This document shows, in pieces, positions 7,613-15,817 of a stretch of 38,607 nt of DNA. Below the pieces are notes generated by a model. That model had not been told where the DNA came from. It did no database searches and worked only from the letters and a program-made list of their open reading frames with translations. The position numbers and the translations under genes are program-made. How positions within the stretch are numbered: position 1 is the first letter of the stretch; each line of letters opens with the position of its first letter. The DNA lies in the NCBI GenBank assembly GCA_039818285.1, contig JBCBUE010000029.1:1-38607 (forward strand), read 5' to 3'. Origin of the DNA: JBCBUE01 sp039818285. GTDB lineage: Bacteria; Planctomycetota; Phycisphaerae; Phycisphaerales; Phycisphaeraceae.

Positions 7613-9931
7613 TCAGCCGATCAGCCCCGCCGACGTCGCGGGCTCGCCCTCGCCGTGCACGATCACCGCGTCGATCGCCCCTTCGATCGACACCCGCCCC
7701 GCCGCGTCGACCACGCAGACCGGCACCTTGCCCGCCCGCCAGTCCGCCAGCGGCAACAGCGGCCACCGCGCCGAGGCCCCGCGCTCCGGGTCGACCGTGA
7801 TGTACGCGCTACGCTCGCCCGGCGCCAGCCGATCGATCACCAGACGCGGCCCGGCCAGCAGGTACCCGAACGCCGCCACCCCGCGCGGGTAGTACGACAG
7901 CATGTTGTTCACATACGTATCGATGTACCCGTACGACTGATCGAACGTGTTCGACATGACCTGCAGGTCCCAATACGCCTCGGCCTGGCCCTGGGGCACC
8001 GCGACGCCGAGATAGCCGGCCAGATGATCCCGCCAGAGGTTCTGGCTGACCCACACGTTCTCCGGCTCGTATGAGCTGTGCCCGCAGCCGTACCGGCTAG
8101 CCGTCTCGCGCATCGCGTTGCGCAGGTCGATCCGCAGCCGGGCCGGGTCAATCAGTGCGGGCCGGCCCACCATTTGTTGTAGCAGCAGGCCGTGCCCCGT
8201 GTAGATCGAATAGGCGTCCCAGCCCGGCAGCTCGTCTATCGTCAGCGGGTCGCCCGTCCAAGGATCGGTGATGCCCACCGCGGACCGATCGGCGACCACC
8301 GCGTAGTGATCGCTCAGCCAGCTCATCCGCTCGATCTGCTCGATCGCGTCGTCGGCCAACGCGTCGATCTCCGCCGAGGAGACCTCGGCGTCGATGAGCC
8401 GGATCAGGTCCGCCGCCGCGGACAACGCCGCCGCCCGCTTCACGCCCAGGTAGGTCTGCTTGCGGCCGTACTGCGTAGCCGGATACGCATCATCGATCGT
8501 GTTGGCGACGCCACGCGTCGGGTAACCGGTCCCGCCCAGGTCGGTCCACTGTAGATAGTCCACCAGCCGTTGGATCAGCGCCGCGTGCCGGCGCGCCGGC
8601 ACGCGGTCACCGGTCCAGCGCGTGTATGCCTGGAGCATCAGCAGGAAGCTGCTATTCTCTTCCACCTCCATCGGGTGCGGGTACGCCTGACCAAAGACAT
8701 ACGGGCCGTGGCCCAAGTCGTGGCTGATCACCGCCCCACCCGACGGCTCGTGCGCTGTCGCGAACTCGGCCCATTGGTCAAACTGCATCGCCAACAACTC
8801 CGGCCACAGCGCCAGATACATCAGCGACTGGTTGAACTCCACGTCCACCGTCGCGTGAAAAAAGCAGTTGCCCTCCCACGCGCTGAACCACGGCCGCGTC
8901 TGCCCTTCACCGATCGGTCGATCGACCCACCAGGTGTTGCCGAGAAACGCCTGGAAACTCTGGTTCAGCAGGTGCCGCTGCGCCCCGCGGATCGGCGCCT
9001 GCTCCAGCAGCTTCTCGAATCGACGAGACAACGCCAGCGCGTCGTCACGAACCAGGATGGCCTCGGTCACCACCGCCTCGACGCTGTCCCACTGGCGGGC
9101 ATACCGAAACCGCCCGCCCCGCGTCGCGTCCTTCGCCGTCAGCGGAGCGTCCTGATGCAGCCCCTCGCCGTTCGCGAAAAACAACACCGGGTCGGCCACG
9201 TGCGCCCCCCACACCATCCGCCACTTGGTCCCGCTGCCTTCCTCGGTCAGGGGCAGTGTCAACCGCATCTCCGCCGCCCCATCCGGCAAAGGGTGGCTCG
9301 TCGCCCCCTCGTTGAGGCTCACCACCCGCTCCTCCGCGGTGACCTTCGGCCCCGCCGCCCGAGCGTCGGCTTCCGCGGCCACCTCGACCGAATCGCCGAC
9401 GGCGTGCATCTCCGCCAGCGCCGGCGTCAGCGCCGCGTCGTAGCGCATCGCCAGCCCCGGCCGCGACTGCCCATCCACCCAAGGCTCGATCCTCGTGTCT
9501 TGCCGGCCGAGCCGAACGAACAGCTCCACCTCGTCGGGCGGCTCGCCCTTCGCCGCGTACCACCGCACCCGCCCGGTTGGATTCACCCGCACCTCGACGA
9601 AGATCACCGGCATCGTGCTCACCGGCTCGTGCTGCGGATAGAACGTCGCGTGCAAGTTCAGCTCGAGCCGAAGCCGCCAACGCTCGCTGTAACCGCGATA
9701 CGTGATCGAGTTGATCCGCTCGAACATCTCGCAGTTCTTCAACAGCTCGCCGTCGCGCGTGAACGGAAAGACACGCTCCACCCCATCCGGCTCGACCAGC
9801 CCCACCGCCAGGTCGAGCGGCTCGTCCAGAAACCGACCCATCGCCGAATGCATCACCCGCCGGCCATACGGGTCAAACACCAACCCGAATCGGCTGCCCA
9901 GCCGAGCGATCTGCCACGTCATTAACTGCAT
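7613..9931 (-). CDS. Large (alpha/alpha)6-type glycosidase-like protein, glutaminase A/DUF4965-like
   Basis: A 772-residue protein without a recognisable signal peptide. The N-terminal half is beta-rich, beginning FGLVFDPYGRRVMHS. The C-terminal half, from about residue 340, looks like a six-hairpin toroid: NCFFHATVDVEFNQSLMYLALWPELL (about 350-375) and SHDLGHGPYVFG...HPMEVEENSSFLLMLQAYTRWTGD (about 395-435). The second block resembles the PHDLG...MPVEE(S/C)GNMLIM region of DUF4965/DUF1793 'glutaminase A' proteins and related clan-GH families. Acidic residues in DVEF and MEVEEN are candidate catalytic or metal positions. The substrate is unknown and a carbohydrate is more likely than glutamine. 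The start could be M1 or M4. A GAGGG about 9 nt upstream could serve as ribosome binding site. Confidence 0.6.
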   Translation of the reverse strand: MQLMTWQIARLGSRFGLVFDPYGRRVMHSAMGRFLDEPLDLAVGLVEPDGVERVFPFTRDGELLKNCEMFERINSITYRGYSERWRLRLELNLHATFYPQHEPVSTMPVIFVEVRVNPTGRVRWYAAKGEPPDEVELFVRLGRQDTRIEPWVDGQSRPGLAMRYDAALTPALAEMHAVGDSVEVAAEADARAAGPKVTAEERVVSLNEGATSHPLPDGAAEMRLTLPLTEEGSGTKWRMVWGAHVADPVLFFANGEGLHQDAPLTAKDATRGGRFRYARQWDSVEAVVTEAILVRDDALALSRRFEKLLEQAPIRGAQRHLLNQSFQAFLGNTWWVDRPIGEGQTRPWFSAWEGNCFFHATVDVEFNQSLMYLALWPELLAMQFDQWAEFATAHEPSGGAVISHDLGHGPYVFGQAYPHPMEVEENSSFLLMLQAYTRWTGDRVPARRHAALIQRLVDYLQWTDLGGTGYPTRGVANTIDDAYPATQYGRKQTYLGVKRAAALSAAADLIRLIDAEVSSAEIDALADDAIEQIERMSWLSDHYAVVADRSAVGITDPWTGDPLTIDELPGWDAYSIYTGHGLLLQQMVGRPALIDPARLRIDLRNAMRETASRYGCGHSSYEPENVWVSQNLWRDHLAGYLGVAVPQGQAEAYWDLQVMSNTFDQSYGYIDTYVNNMLSYYPRGVAAFGYLLAGPRLVIDRLAPGERSAYITVDPERGASARWPLLPLADWRAGKVPVCVVDAAGRVSIEGAIDAVIVHGEGEPATSAGLIG

Positions 9932-10045
9932 GCAGGCCGACCCTCACAAAGCGATATCGACAGGGTAACTGCCGATCGGCTCTGGCGATACGACGGTTTA
10001 CTCGAAATACAAGAACGAACCGACAGCGACGATCGGCCACCCCAA
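9932..10045. other. Intergenic stretch
   Basis: About 114 bases between the glycosidase-like gene and the end of the cysteine desulfurase gene, both on the minus strand. It is less GC-rich than its surroundings near 9990-10020 and should contain the promoter of the glycosidase-like gene. I see no clear hexamer pair, hairpin or small gene. Confidence 0.4.
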
Positions 10046-11257
10046 TCAGGTCGGCATCACACGCGACAAACCGGCCACCACCTCGATCACCGCCTCCGAC
10101 GCGGCGTCCAGCTCGGCCCGGGTGGTTCCCCGTCCAAGCGAGAACCGCACCGAACCGTGCGCCCGCGCCTCTGCCATCCCCATCGCCAGCAGCACCGGCG
10201 ACGGCTCCAGCGACCCCGAACTGCACGCCGCCCCCGCCGATACGCAAACCCCTCGCTCGCTCAAGCCCACCAGGATCGCCTCGGCCCCCAGCCCACGAAA
10301 CGCCACGTTGCTCGTGTTCCAAAGCCGCTCGACGCCCACGCCATTCACCTCCGCTACCACCCCCACCTCGGCGCACCGCCCGATCAGCTCCCGCTCGAAC
10401 CGATCCCGCTCCCCCGCGAGCCGCGCCGCTTCCGTCGGCGCGGCCAGCCAGTCGTCCGCCAGCCGAGCGGCGACGCCCAGCCCAATGATGGCCACGCTGT
10501 TCTCCGTCCCGCCGCGCTTCTCGCGTTCCTGCGGCCCGCCCACTTGCACCGCCCGCAGCCTCACCCCCCGCCGCGCCCACACCACCCCCGTGCCCTTGGG
10601 CCCGTAGAACTTGTGCCCCGCGAAACTCAGCAGGTCGATCCCCGCCTCGCCCACATCCGTCGCCTCCTTGCCGACCCACTGCGTGCCGTCGACGTGCCAG
10701 ACCACCCGCGCCCCCGCGGCCCGAGCCGACGCCACCGCGTCGCGGATCATCCCCATCGGCTGCACCGCCCCCGTCTCGTTGTTCGCCCACTGCACGCTCA
10801 ACACCGTCATCCCCGACGCCCCCGCCGACACCGCCCGCTCGAGCGCCTCACGCAGCCCCACCTCCATCACCCGCCCGTCCCCGTCCACCGGCAGCCACCC
10901 CGTTGTCGCCCCGCCCGCTTCCAGCCGACTCGCCAGCTCTCGCACCGCCGAGTGCTCGACCCGCGTCGTCAGGAATCGCACCGCCTCGCCCCCATCGGCC
11001 ATCCCGCCGATTACGCCCTCCACCGCCAGCTTGATGCTCTCGGTCCCCCCGCTGGTGAACGTGACCTCCCGCGGCTTGGCCCCGATCAGGTGCGCGACGT
11101 CCTCCCGCGCCAACTCGACCTTCTGCCGAGCCAGCTGCCCGAGCCGATGCACGCTCGTCGGGTTCGCCCACAGCTCCGCGTTCGCCTCGGCCATCGCCGC
11201 CGCCACCTCGTCCGCCGGCCGCGTCGTCGCGTTGTGGTCGAGGTAAATCACGTCCAT
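10046..11257 (-). CDS. Cysteine desulfurase (NifS/IscS family)
   Basis: A PLP enzyme that takes sulfur from L-cysteine, leaving alanine and a persulfide used for iron-sulfur clusters and tRNA thiolation. The 403-residue protein shows the family start YLDHNATTRP (5-14), NPTSVHRLGQLAR (32-44), Glu102-His in the EHSAV segment stacking over PLP, HVDGTQ at 188-193, the Schiff-base lysine in SFAGHKFYGPKG (Lys216), RGGTEN at 248-253, and the active-site cysteine in VSAGAACSSGS (Cys345). The Cys loop is of the NifS/IscS (group I) type rather than SufS. No IscU, SufB or SufD partner is in the window. Start ATG 11257 follows a TAGACT box at exactly 6 nt, which lies over the end of the upstream methyltransferase gene. 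Confidence 0.93.
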   Translation of the reverse strand: MDVIYLDHNATTRPADEVAAAMAEANAELWANPTSVHRLGQLARQKVELAREDVAHLIGAKPREVTFTSGGTESIKLAVEGVIGGMADGGEAVRFLTTRVEHSAVRELASRLEAGGATTGWLPVDGDGRVMEVGLREALERAVSAGASGMTVLSVQWANNETGAVQPMGMIRDAVASARAAGARVVWHVDGTQWVGKEATDVGEAGIDLLSFAGHKFYGPKGTGVVWARRGVRLRAVQVGGPQEREKRGGTENSVAIIGLGVAARLADDWLAAPTEAARLAGERDRFERELIGRCAEVGVVAEVNGVGVERLWNTSNVAFRGLGAEAILVGLSERGVCVSAGAACSSGSLEPSPVLLAMGMAEARAHGSVRFSLGRGTTRAELDAASEAVIEVVAGLSRVMPT

Positions 11258-11263
11258 CGAGCG

Positions 11264-11269
11264 AGTCTA
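11264..11269 (-). promoter_or_regulatory. Candidate leaderless -10 box for cysteine desulfurase
   Basis: TAGACT on the minus strand, 6 nt from ATG 11257. It overlaps the last codons and stop of the upstream methyltransferase gene. Confidence 0.5.
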
Positions 11270-12247
11270 CGCCGACTTCGACCGACGCCGCTTCAGGTGC
11301 GGCGAACGCACCGGCTCGGCCTTCTTGCGCGGCTTGCCCTTCACGATCCCCTTGTCCGCAAACGTCGTCTCAACCGACGCCCCCGTCTTCGCGACGTGCT
11401 TGATCCGCGCCGTCGCCTTCTTCGCGTAGTCCTTGCTCAGCTCACACCCCAGCCACCGCCGACCCAGCCGGGCCGCTACCGCCAGCGTCGTCCCCGAACC
11501 CGCGAACGGATCGAACACCACGTCCCCCGCGTTCGACGCCAGCTTCACGATCCGCTCGAGCATCGCCTCGGGCAGCTGGCACGGGTGCCACCCCAGCCGC
11601 TCCTTGAACGTCCCGCACACCCGCGAGAGGTACCACGTGTCCTCCTCCGGCCGGAAGTACATCGCGTCGCCCTCCAACTCGGGCTGCTGCGGCCGCAGGT
11701 ACCACGTGTCGTCCGGCAGCTTGCCCTTGGGGTTCGCTCGGGCGTCGCGATACGTCGTCTGCCGCGCCGACGGGATCGCGATCGCGTCCCGGTTGAACGC
11801 GAACGGAGGATCGTCTGCCTTCCACTTCCCCAACGCCGCCGACCCGACGCAATAGAACAGGTGCGCGTGCGACCGGTTGAACTTCGCCTTGCAGTTCTGC
11901 CCGAACGTGTAGTGCCACACGATCCAATTGCGGAACGCGAGCCGACCCCCCGCCTCGAGCGTCTTGAGATGCAGTCTCGTCTCCGCCGCGTATTCGTCGC
12001 CGATGAGCACGAACATCGACCCCGTCGGCCGCAGCAATCGGGCGCACTGGCTGATCCAGTCCTGCGTCCACTGCACGTAATCGTCGCCCGACCGGTTGTC
12101 GTCGTAGCGGTCGTACTGGAAGCCAATGTTGTAGGGCGGGTCGGCGAACACCAAGTCCAGGCAGCCGTCTGGCCAAGCGGCCATGGATTTCAGGCAGTCC
12201 CCAACCGCGATTTTTCCGGTGGTCAACGTTTTCTTTCCGGCGGGCAT
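11267..12247 (-). CDS. Orphan beta-class DNA methyltransferase (N6-adenine or N4-cytosine)
   Basis: A DNA aminomethyltransferase of the beta class. The catalytic motif DPPYNIG (about residues 36-42) precedes the SAM-binding motif DPFAGSGTT (about 246-254). This order defines the class, which includes CcrM/HinfI-type enzymes. DPPY supports N6-adenine but does not exclude N4-cytosine. The central target region contains an internal echo, DDTWYLRP and EEDTWYLSR, and may contribute to recognition. The C-terminus is Lys/Arg-rich (GKPRKKAEPVRSPHLKRRRSKSA), probably binding DNA. No restriction endonuclease is next to it, so it looks like an orphan regulatory or housekeeping methylase. I prefer ATG 12247 (MPAGKK), 7 nt after a TATAGG box, over ATG 12253. 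Confidence 0.88.
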   Translation of the reverse strand: MPAGKKTLTTGKIAVGDCLKSMAAWPDGCLDLVFADPPYNIGFQYDRYDDNRSGDDYVQWTQDWISQCARLLRPTGSMFVLIGDEYAAETRLHLKTLEAGGRLAFRNWIVWHYTFGQNCKAKFNRSHAHLFYCVGSAALGKWKADDPPFAFNRDAIAIPSARQTTYRDARANPKGKLPDDTWYLRPQQPELEGDAMYFRPEEDTWYLSRVCGTFKERLGWHPCQLPEAMLERIVKLASNAGDVVFDPFAGSGTTLAVAARLGRRWLGCELSKDYAKKATARIKHVAKTGASVETTFADKGIVKGKPRKKAEPVRSPHLKRRRSKSA

Positions 12248-12256
12248 CGGCATACC

Positions 12257-12262
12257 TATACT
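12257..12262 (+). promoter_or_regulatory. Candidate -10 box for ferredoxin gene
   Basis: TATACT lies 58 nt upstream of the ferredoxin ATG. Unlike many genes here, this one has a leader with a strong Shine-Dalgarno. A -35 element is not convincing. Confidence 0.4.
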
Positions 12263-12305
12263 CCGCCGTTCAAATTCGCGCCAGGATCAAGCCGATACCT
12301 GGCTC

Positions 12306-12313
12306 AGAAGGAG
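12306..12313 (+). promoter_or_regulatory. Strong ribosome binding site that fixes the ferredoxin start
   Basis: AGAAGGAG ends 7 nt before ATG 12321. This decides the start against the longer frame that opens at 12183 inside the divergent methyltransferase gene. Confidence 0.85.
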
Positions 12314-12320
12314 CCAAGCC

Positions 12321-12578
12321 ATGCCCCACATCATCGCCGAGCCGTGCATCGGGACCAAGGACACCGCCTGCGTCGCCGTCTGCCCTGTCGACTGTATCCA
12401 CCCCACCAAGGACGAGGCGGAGTACGAGGACGCCGAGATGCTCTACATCGACCCCGACACCTGCATCGACTGCGGGCTCTGCGTCGACGAGTGCCCCGTC
12501 AAGGCCATCTTCCCCGAGGAAGACCTGCCCGACGAGTGGTCTGGCTTTATCGAGAAAAACGCCGAGTTCTACGCCTGA
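12321..12578 (+). CDS. Seven-iron ferredoxin (3Fe-4S/4Fe-4S)
   Basis: An 85-residue soluble electron carrier. Cysteines lie at 9, 17, 21 and 25 (PCIGTKDTACVAVCPVDC) and 48, 51, 54 and 58 (CIDCGLCVDECP). The first group is Cx7CxxxCP, lacking the middle cysteine of an 8Fe protein, which predicts one 3Fe-4S and one 4Fe-4S cluster. The start PHIIAEPCIGTKD and the tail PEEDLPDEWSGFIEKN closely follow the Thermus-type 7Fe ferredoxin as I remember it. Its redox partners are not in the window. The gene is single and ends in a strong rho-independent terminator. Confidence 0.93.
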   Translation: MPHIIAEPCIGTKDTACVAVCPVDCIHPTKDEAEYEDAEMLYIDPDTCIDCGLCVDECPVKAIFPEEDLPDEWSGFIEKNAEFYA

Positions 12579-12626
12579 CTCGGGCCCGCGTCGCTGGCGT
12601 GGCGACATTCGATCGATCCTCCCCCG

Positions 12627-12655
12627 AAGCCCGCGGCCGACCCCGCGGGCTTTTT
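12627..12655 (+). terminator. Rho-independent terminator after ferredoxin
   Basis: A perfect 10-bp stem, AAGCCCGCGG / CCGCGGGCTT, with loop CCGACC and a T5 tract at 12651-12655. It is the clearest intrinsic terminator in the window. Its downstream edge almost touches the -10 box of the next gene. Confidence 0.85.
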
Positions 12656-12657
12656 CA

Positions 12658-12663
12658 TAAGCT
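12658..12663 (+). promoter_or_regulatory. Candidate leaderless -10 box for the hydroxyacid dehydrogenase
   Basis: TAAGCT, 6 nt before ATG 12670 and 2 nt after the ferredoxin terminator T-tract. Confidence 0.5.
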
Positions 12664-12669
12664 CACCCC

Positions 12670-13629
12670 ATGCCCGACCGCCCGCTCGTCCTCGTCACCG
12701 AGACGCTCGACCGCCGATGCGCCGACTGGCTCGCCGAGCGATGCGAGGTCGCCTGGGTCCGGTTCGACGACCCCTCCTTCAACGGTCGCCTCCACCAAGC
12801 CGACGCCCTCGTCGTCCGCACGTACACCCAGATCGACCAGGCCCTGCTCGACCAGGCCCCCCAGCTCAAGGTCGTCGGGCGCGCCGGCGTCGGGCTCGAC
12901 AACTTCGACCTGCCCGCCTGCCAAGCCCGCGGCGTCCAGGTCGTCTACACGCCCGACGCCAACACTCAGGCCGTCGTCGAGTACGTGCTGGGCCTCACGC
13001 TGGACCACTTCCGCCCACGCACCGCCCTGCCGCCCGGCACCCCGGCCGACGTCTTCCACGAGATGCGCAAGACCGAGGTCGGCCGCCAGCTCAGCGACAT
13101 GACCCTCGGCATCGTCGGCATGGGCCGCATCGGCACCCGCCTCGCCGTCGTCGCCCACAAGCTTGGCGTCAACGTCCACGCCACCGACATCCTCCCCGAG
13201 CCCCAGGTCCGCAAGGCTTGCCCCGGCGTCCCCTTCGAGTTCCTCCCCCACGCCGAGCTCTACGCCGGCAGCGACATCGTCACCCTGCACGCCGACGGCC
13301 GGCCCGACAACCGCCGCATGATCGACGCCGACGCCTTCGCCGCCATGCGACCCCACGCGCTGCTCATCAACGCCGCCCGCGGCATGCTCGTCGACGAAAC
13401 CGCCCTGCACGCCTGGCTCTCCGCCAACCCCCAGGCGCACGCCGTGCTCGACGTCCACGACCCCGAACCGCCCGCTCCCGACGCCCCCCTGCACGACCTG
13501 CCCAACTGCACCCTCCTGCCCCACCTCGCCTCGCGCACCGACACCGCCCTGCTCAACATGTCCTGGGTCGTCCGCGACGTCGCCGCCGTGCTCGAAGGGG
13601 TGCCGCCACGCTTCCCCGTCGAGGGCTAG
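12670..13629 (+). CDS. D-isomer 2-hydroxyacid dehydrogenase (phosphoglycerate dehydrogenase-like)
   Basis: A 319-residue NAD-dependent dehydrogenase of the SerA/2-hydroxyacid family. The dinucleotide loop is GIVGMGRIG (147-155) with Asp173 after strand 2, implying NAD. The catalytic triad positions are all present: Arg237 in NAARG, Glu266 in DVHDPEP and His285 in LLPHLAS. RAGVGLDNFD near 71-80 is the substrate-loop signature seen in phosphoglycerate dehydrogenases. There is no C-terminal ACT regulatory domain, so it is a short form. Exact substrate is not decidable from sequence alone. The stop overlaps by 4 bases the end of the convergent neighbour. Confidence 0.85.
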   Translation: MPDRPLVLVTETLDRRCADWLAERCEVAWVRFDDPSFNGRLHQADALVVRTYTQIDQALLDQAPQLKVVGRAGVGLDNFDLPACQARGVQVVYTPDANTQAVVEYVLGLTLDHFRPRTALPPGTPADVFHEMRKTEVGRQLSDMTLGIVGMGRIGTRLAVVAHKLGVNVHATDILPEPQVRKACPGVPFEFLPHAELYAGSDIVTLHADGRPDNRRMIDADAFAAMRPHALLINAARGMLVDETALHAWLSANPQAHAVLDVHDPEPPAPDAPLHDLPNCTLLPHLASRTDTALLNMSWVVRDVAAVLEGVPPRFPVEG

Positions 13630-14567
13630 CCGGTCTCCGCCCCGATCGCCCGCAACGCGTCGTTCTGCAGCGCCAGCTCCGGCACGCCGATGTCCAGCCG
13701 ACGCTCCGCCTCGGCGCGGTCGATCGTCCCCTCGACGATCTCGCCGGCCGCCAGCGTGTACTCGATCGCCCGCTTCAAGCCCCGCGCGTACCAGCTCGAT
13801 GACGCATCGGTCGCGTCCATCGCCGCGACGACCGCGCCGTGATCCGCCGACGCCCCGCCCTGCGCCCGACGCGCCAGCGCGATGATCGCGTCGTCTCGGT
13901 CGTAGAAGCGGGTCCGCACGAGGTAGCGATCGACCTTGGCCAGGTCCCAGTCGCTGTTCAGCCTCGCGTAAAGCTCGAGCGACTTCGGGAACGTCTGCAG
14001 CCGCTCGAAGAACGCGTCCAGCCACGGGTGGATCGACTCGGCGTCCGAGCGGATCGTGTGCATCGCGATCAGCTCCCGCCGCAGCATCACGCGGAACCAC
14101 CGCCGCGCCGCCGCCTCGGGCTCCGTGGCCGCCTCGTCCAGCAAGTCGGGCGTAAACACCCCGGCCTGCTCGCCACCGCCCGAGCCGTACACCTCGCGGA
14201 AGACCATCAGGTCCTGCATGATCTTCGCCTCGTTCGCCTGCCCGCCCCGGTCGTCGTGGCCGGCGAACGCGCGCGTGATCGGCTTGGTGTGCCGGTCGGC
14301 CGCCCGGTGCGTGATCGAGCCCAGCACGAACGCCGCCTTCCGTTCGAGGTGACCGTCCCGGTCGTCCTCGGGCTTGCTCAACTCGCCGCGGGCCCACTCG
14401 AAGATGCCCACCGACCACTTGTCGGCGTAACGCGTCACCGTCCCCATGTGAGCATCATCTCGGCGCGAGCCGATCAGCCGCTTGAACCAGGGATGCACCG
14501 CGTCGTGCAGGAGGGCGAGCCGCGCGGTGTCGTCGAAGAACGCCAGGTGCCCGATGTGATCCGACAT
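13626..14567 (-). CDS. Unknown His/Asp-rich helical protein, possibly metal-dependent
   Basis: A 313-residue protein I cannot assign to a family. It is mostly alpha-helical by composition, with no signal peptide or membrane segment. Conserved-looking metal-type residues cluster early (His4, His7, His21, His25) and in SITHRAADRHTKPI (His87, Asp91, His93). The HxxxD arrangement in a helix after a hydrophobic stretch is reminiscent of zinc-dependent phospholipase C-like proteins, which read G-x-x-x-H-x-x-x-D. That is a weak analogy, not an assignment. The ATG at 14567 is supported by a TAAGCT box exactly 6 nt upstream. Its end overlaps the convergent dehydrogenase gene by 4 bases. Confidence 0.65.
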   Translation of the reverse strand: MSDHIGHLAFFDDTARLALLHDAVHPWFKRLIGSRRDDAHMGTVTRYADKWSVGIFEWARGELSKPEDDRDGHLERKAAFVLGSITHRAADRHTKPITRAFAGHDDRGGQANEAKIMQDLMVFREVYGSGGGEQAGVFTPDLLDEAATEPEAAARRWFRVMLRRELIAMHTIRSDAESIHPWLDAFFERLQTFPKSLELYARLNSDWDLAKVDRYLVRTRFYDRDDAIIALARRAQGGASADHGAVVAAMDATDASSSWYARGLKRAIEYTLAAGEIVEGTIDRAEAERRLDIGVPELALQNDALRAIGAETG

Positions 14568-14573
14568 GGCCCG

Positions 14574-14579
14574 AGCTTA
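14574..14579 (-). promoter_or_regulatory. Candidate leaderless -10 box for the His/Asp-rich protein
   Basis: TAAGCT on the minus strand, 6 nt from ATG 14567. The dehydrogenase gene has the identical hexamer and spacing. Confidence 0.5.
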
Positions 14580-14650
14580 CCCGAGTCCGGCGTCCCCGCA
14601 TCTGCGTCAGACCCCACGCCGATTCAACGCGGTGCGACACGCCGCGCCGG

Positions 14651-14656
14651 TATCTT
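14651..14656 (+). promoter_or_regulatory. Candidate -10 box for the SPFH gene
   Basis: TATCTT lies 36 nt before ATG 14693, leaving a short leader that contains the Shine-Dalgarno AGGAG at 14681-14685. Confidence 0.4.
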
Positions 14657-14692
14657 GTGGCTGAATCCGTCGAACCCGACAGGAGCACACCC

Positions 14693-15805
14693 ATGGGATT
14701 CTTCGACGCCCTCCGCGGCGAACTCATCGACATCATCGAGTTCCTCGATGACTTCAACGACACGATGGTCTACCGCTTCGAGCGGTACGACAACGAGATC
14801 AAGAACGGCGCCCAGCTCATCGTCCGCCCCGGGCAGATGGCCGTGTTCGTCGATCAGGGCAAGATCGCCGACGTCTTCGGCCCCGGCCGCGTCCGGCTCA
14901 CCACGGACAACATCCCCATCCTCTCGACGCTCCGCGGCTGGAAGTACGGCTTCGACTCGCCGTTCAAGGCCGAGGTCTACTTCGTCTCCACCCGCCAGTT
15001 CACCGACCTCAAGTGGGGCACGCGCAACCCCATCATGATGCGCGACCCCGAGTTTGGCCCGATCCGCCTCCGGGCCTTCGGCACCTACGCCGTCCGCGTC
15101 TCTGACCCCGCCAAGCTCATCCAGGAGATCGTCGGCACCGACGGGCACTTCACCACCGGCGAGATCACCGAGCAGCTCCGCAACATCATCACCGCCCGCT
15201 TCGCCGACGCCGTCGCCTCCGAACAGACCGCCGCTCTCGACATGGCCGCCAACTACGACGAGTTCGGCGAGCTGATCAAGGACAAGATCGCCCCCGAGTT
15301 CGAATCCTACGGCATCGAGCTGGTCAAGTTCCTCGTCGAGAACATCTCCCTGCCGCCCGCCGTCGAGGAGGCGCTCGACAAGCGCACGAGCATGGGCGTG
15401 ATTGGGAACATGAAGATGTTCAACCAGTACCAGGCCGGGCTCGCGATGGAGAAGGCCGCCGAGAACCCCGGCCAGGCCGGCGGCGCGATGGGCATGTTCG
15501 TCGGCGCCAACCTCGCCAACCAGATCGGCGCTCAAGGCTACGCCCAGCCGCAAGCCGCAGCGCCCGCCGCCCCGCCGCCGCCCCCCCCGCCGGCCGGGTT
15601 CCACCTCGCGGTCAACGGCCAGACGCTCGGCCCCTACAACGCCCAGAGCCTCGGCGACATGATGGGCAGCGGCGAGTTCACCCCCGAGTCGCTCGTCTGG
15701 CAGGCCGGCATGCCCGGCTGGACCCCCGCCGGCCAGGTGCCCGCCCTCGCGCGTCTCTTCCCGCCCCCGCCACCCCCGGCCCCGCCCGCGCCGCCGGCGT
15801 CGTGA
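14693..15805 (+). CDS. SPFH-domain protein (YdjI-like) with C-terminal GYF_2 domain
   Basis: A 370-residue member of the SPFH group annotated in many genomes as 'virion core protein', typified by Bacillus YdjI. Residues 1-270 hold the SPFH/band-7-like region (VRPGQMAVFVDQGKIADVFGPGRVRLTTDNIP and FGTYAVRVSDPAKLIQEI). An Ala/Pro-rich linker then leads to a GYF_2 domain (AVNGQTLGPYNAQSLGDM... LVWQAGMPGWTPAGQVPAL), a common planctomycete adaptor. SPFH proteins assemble as rings on membranes. There is no N-terminal membrane segment, so a partner probably recruits it. AGGAG at 14681-14685 fixes the start at 14693. The downstream zinc-ribbon membrane protein matches the YdjG partner of YdjI. Confidence 0.85.
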   Translation: MGFFDALRGELIDIIEFLDDFNDTMVYRFERYDNEIKNGAQLIVRPGQMAVFVDQGKIADVFGPGRVRLTTDNIPILSTLRGWKYGFDSPFKAEVYFVSTRQFTDLKWGTRNPIMMRDPEFGPIRLRAFGTYAVRVSDPAKLIQEIVGTDGHFTTGEITEQLRNIITARFADAVASEQTAALDMAANYDEFGELIKDKIAPEFESYGIELVKFLVENISLPPAVEEALDKRTSMGVIGNMKMFNQYQAGLAMEKAAENPGQAGGAMGMFVGANLANQIGAQGYAQPQAAAPAAPPPPPPPAGFHLAVNGQTLGPYNAQSLGDMMGSGEFTPESLVWQAGMPGWTPAGQVPALARLFPPPPPPAPPAPPAS

Positions 15806-15817
15806 CTTCGGCCCTTC

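Noticed and set aside
8505..8520. GCGACGCCACGCGTCG, identical to 16 bases of the 24-bp inverted repeat arm
   Set aside because: It lies in ordinary coding sequence (TRGVAN) without a second arm, so chance in GC-rich DNA is the simpler explanation.
8570..9925. A 451-codon plus-strand frame
   Set aside because: Antisense shadow of the glycosidase-like gene, rich in His/Arg/Pro.
10157..13102. A 981-codon plus-strand open frame over cysteine desulfurase and methyltransferase genes
   Set aside because: Translation is His/Pro/Arg/Leu low complexity and antisense to two clearly conserved genes; a GC-bias shadow.
12655..14418. A 587-codon Gly/Val-rich minus-strand frame
   Set aside because: Antisense to the hydroxyacid dehydrogenase and a shadow of the His/Asp protein gene.
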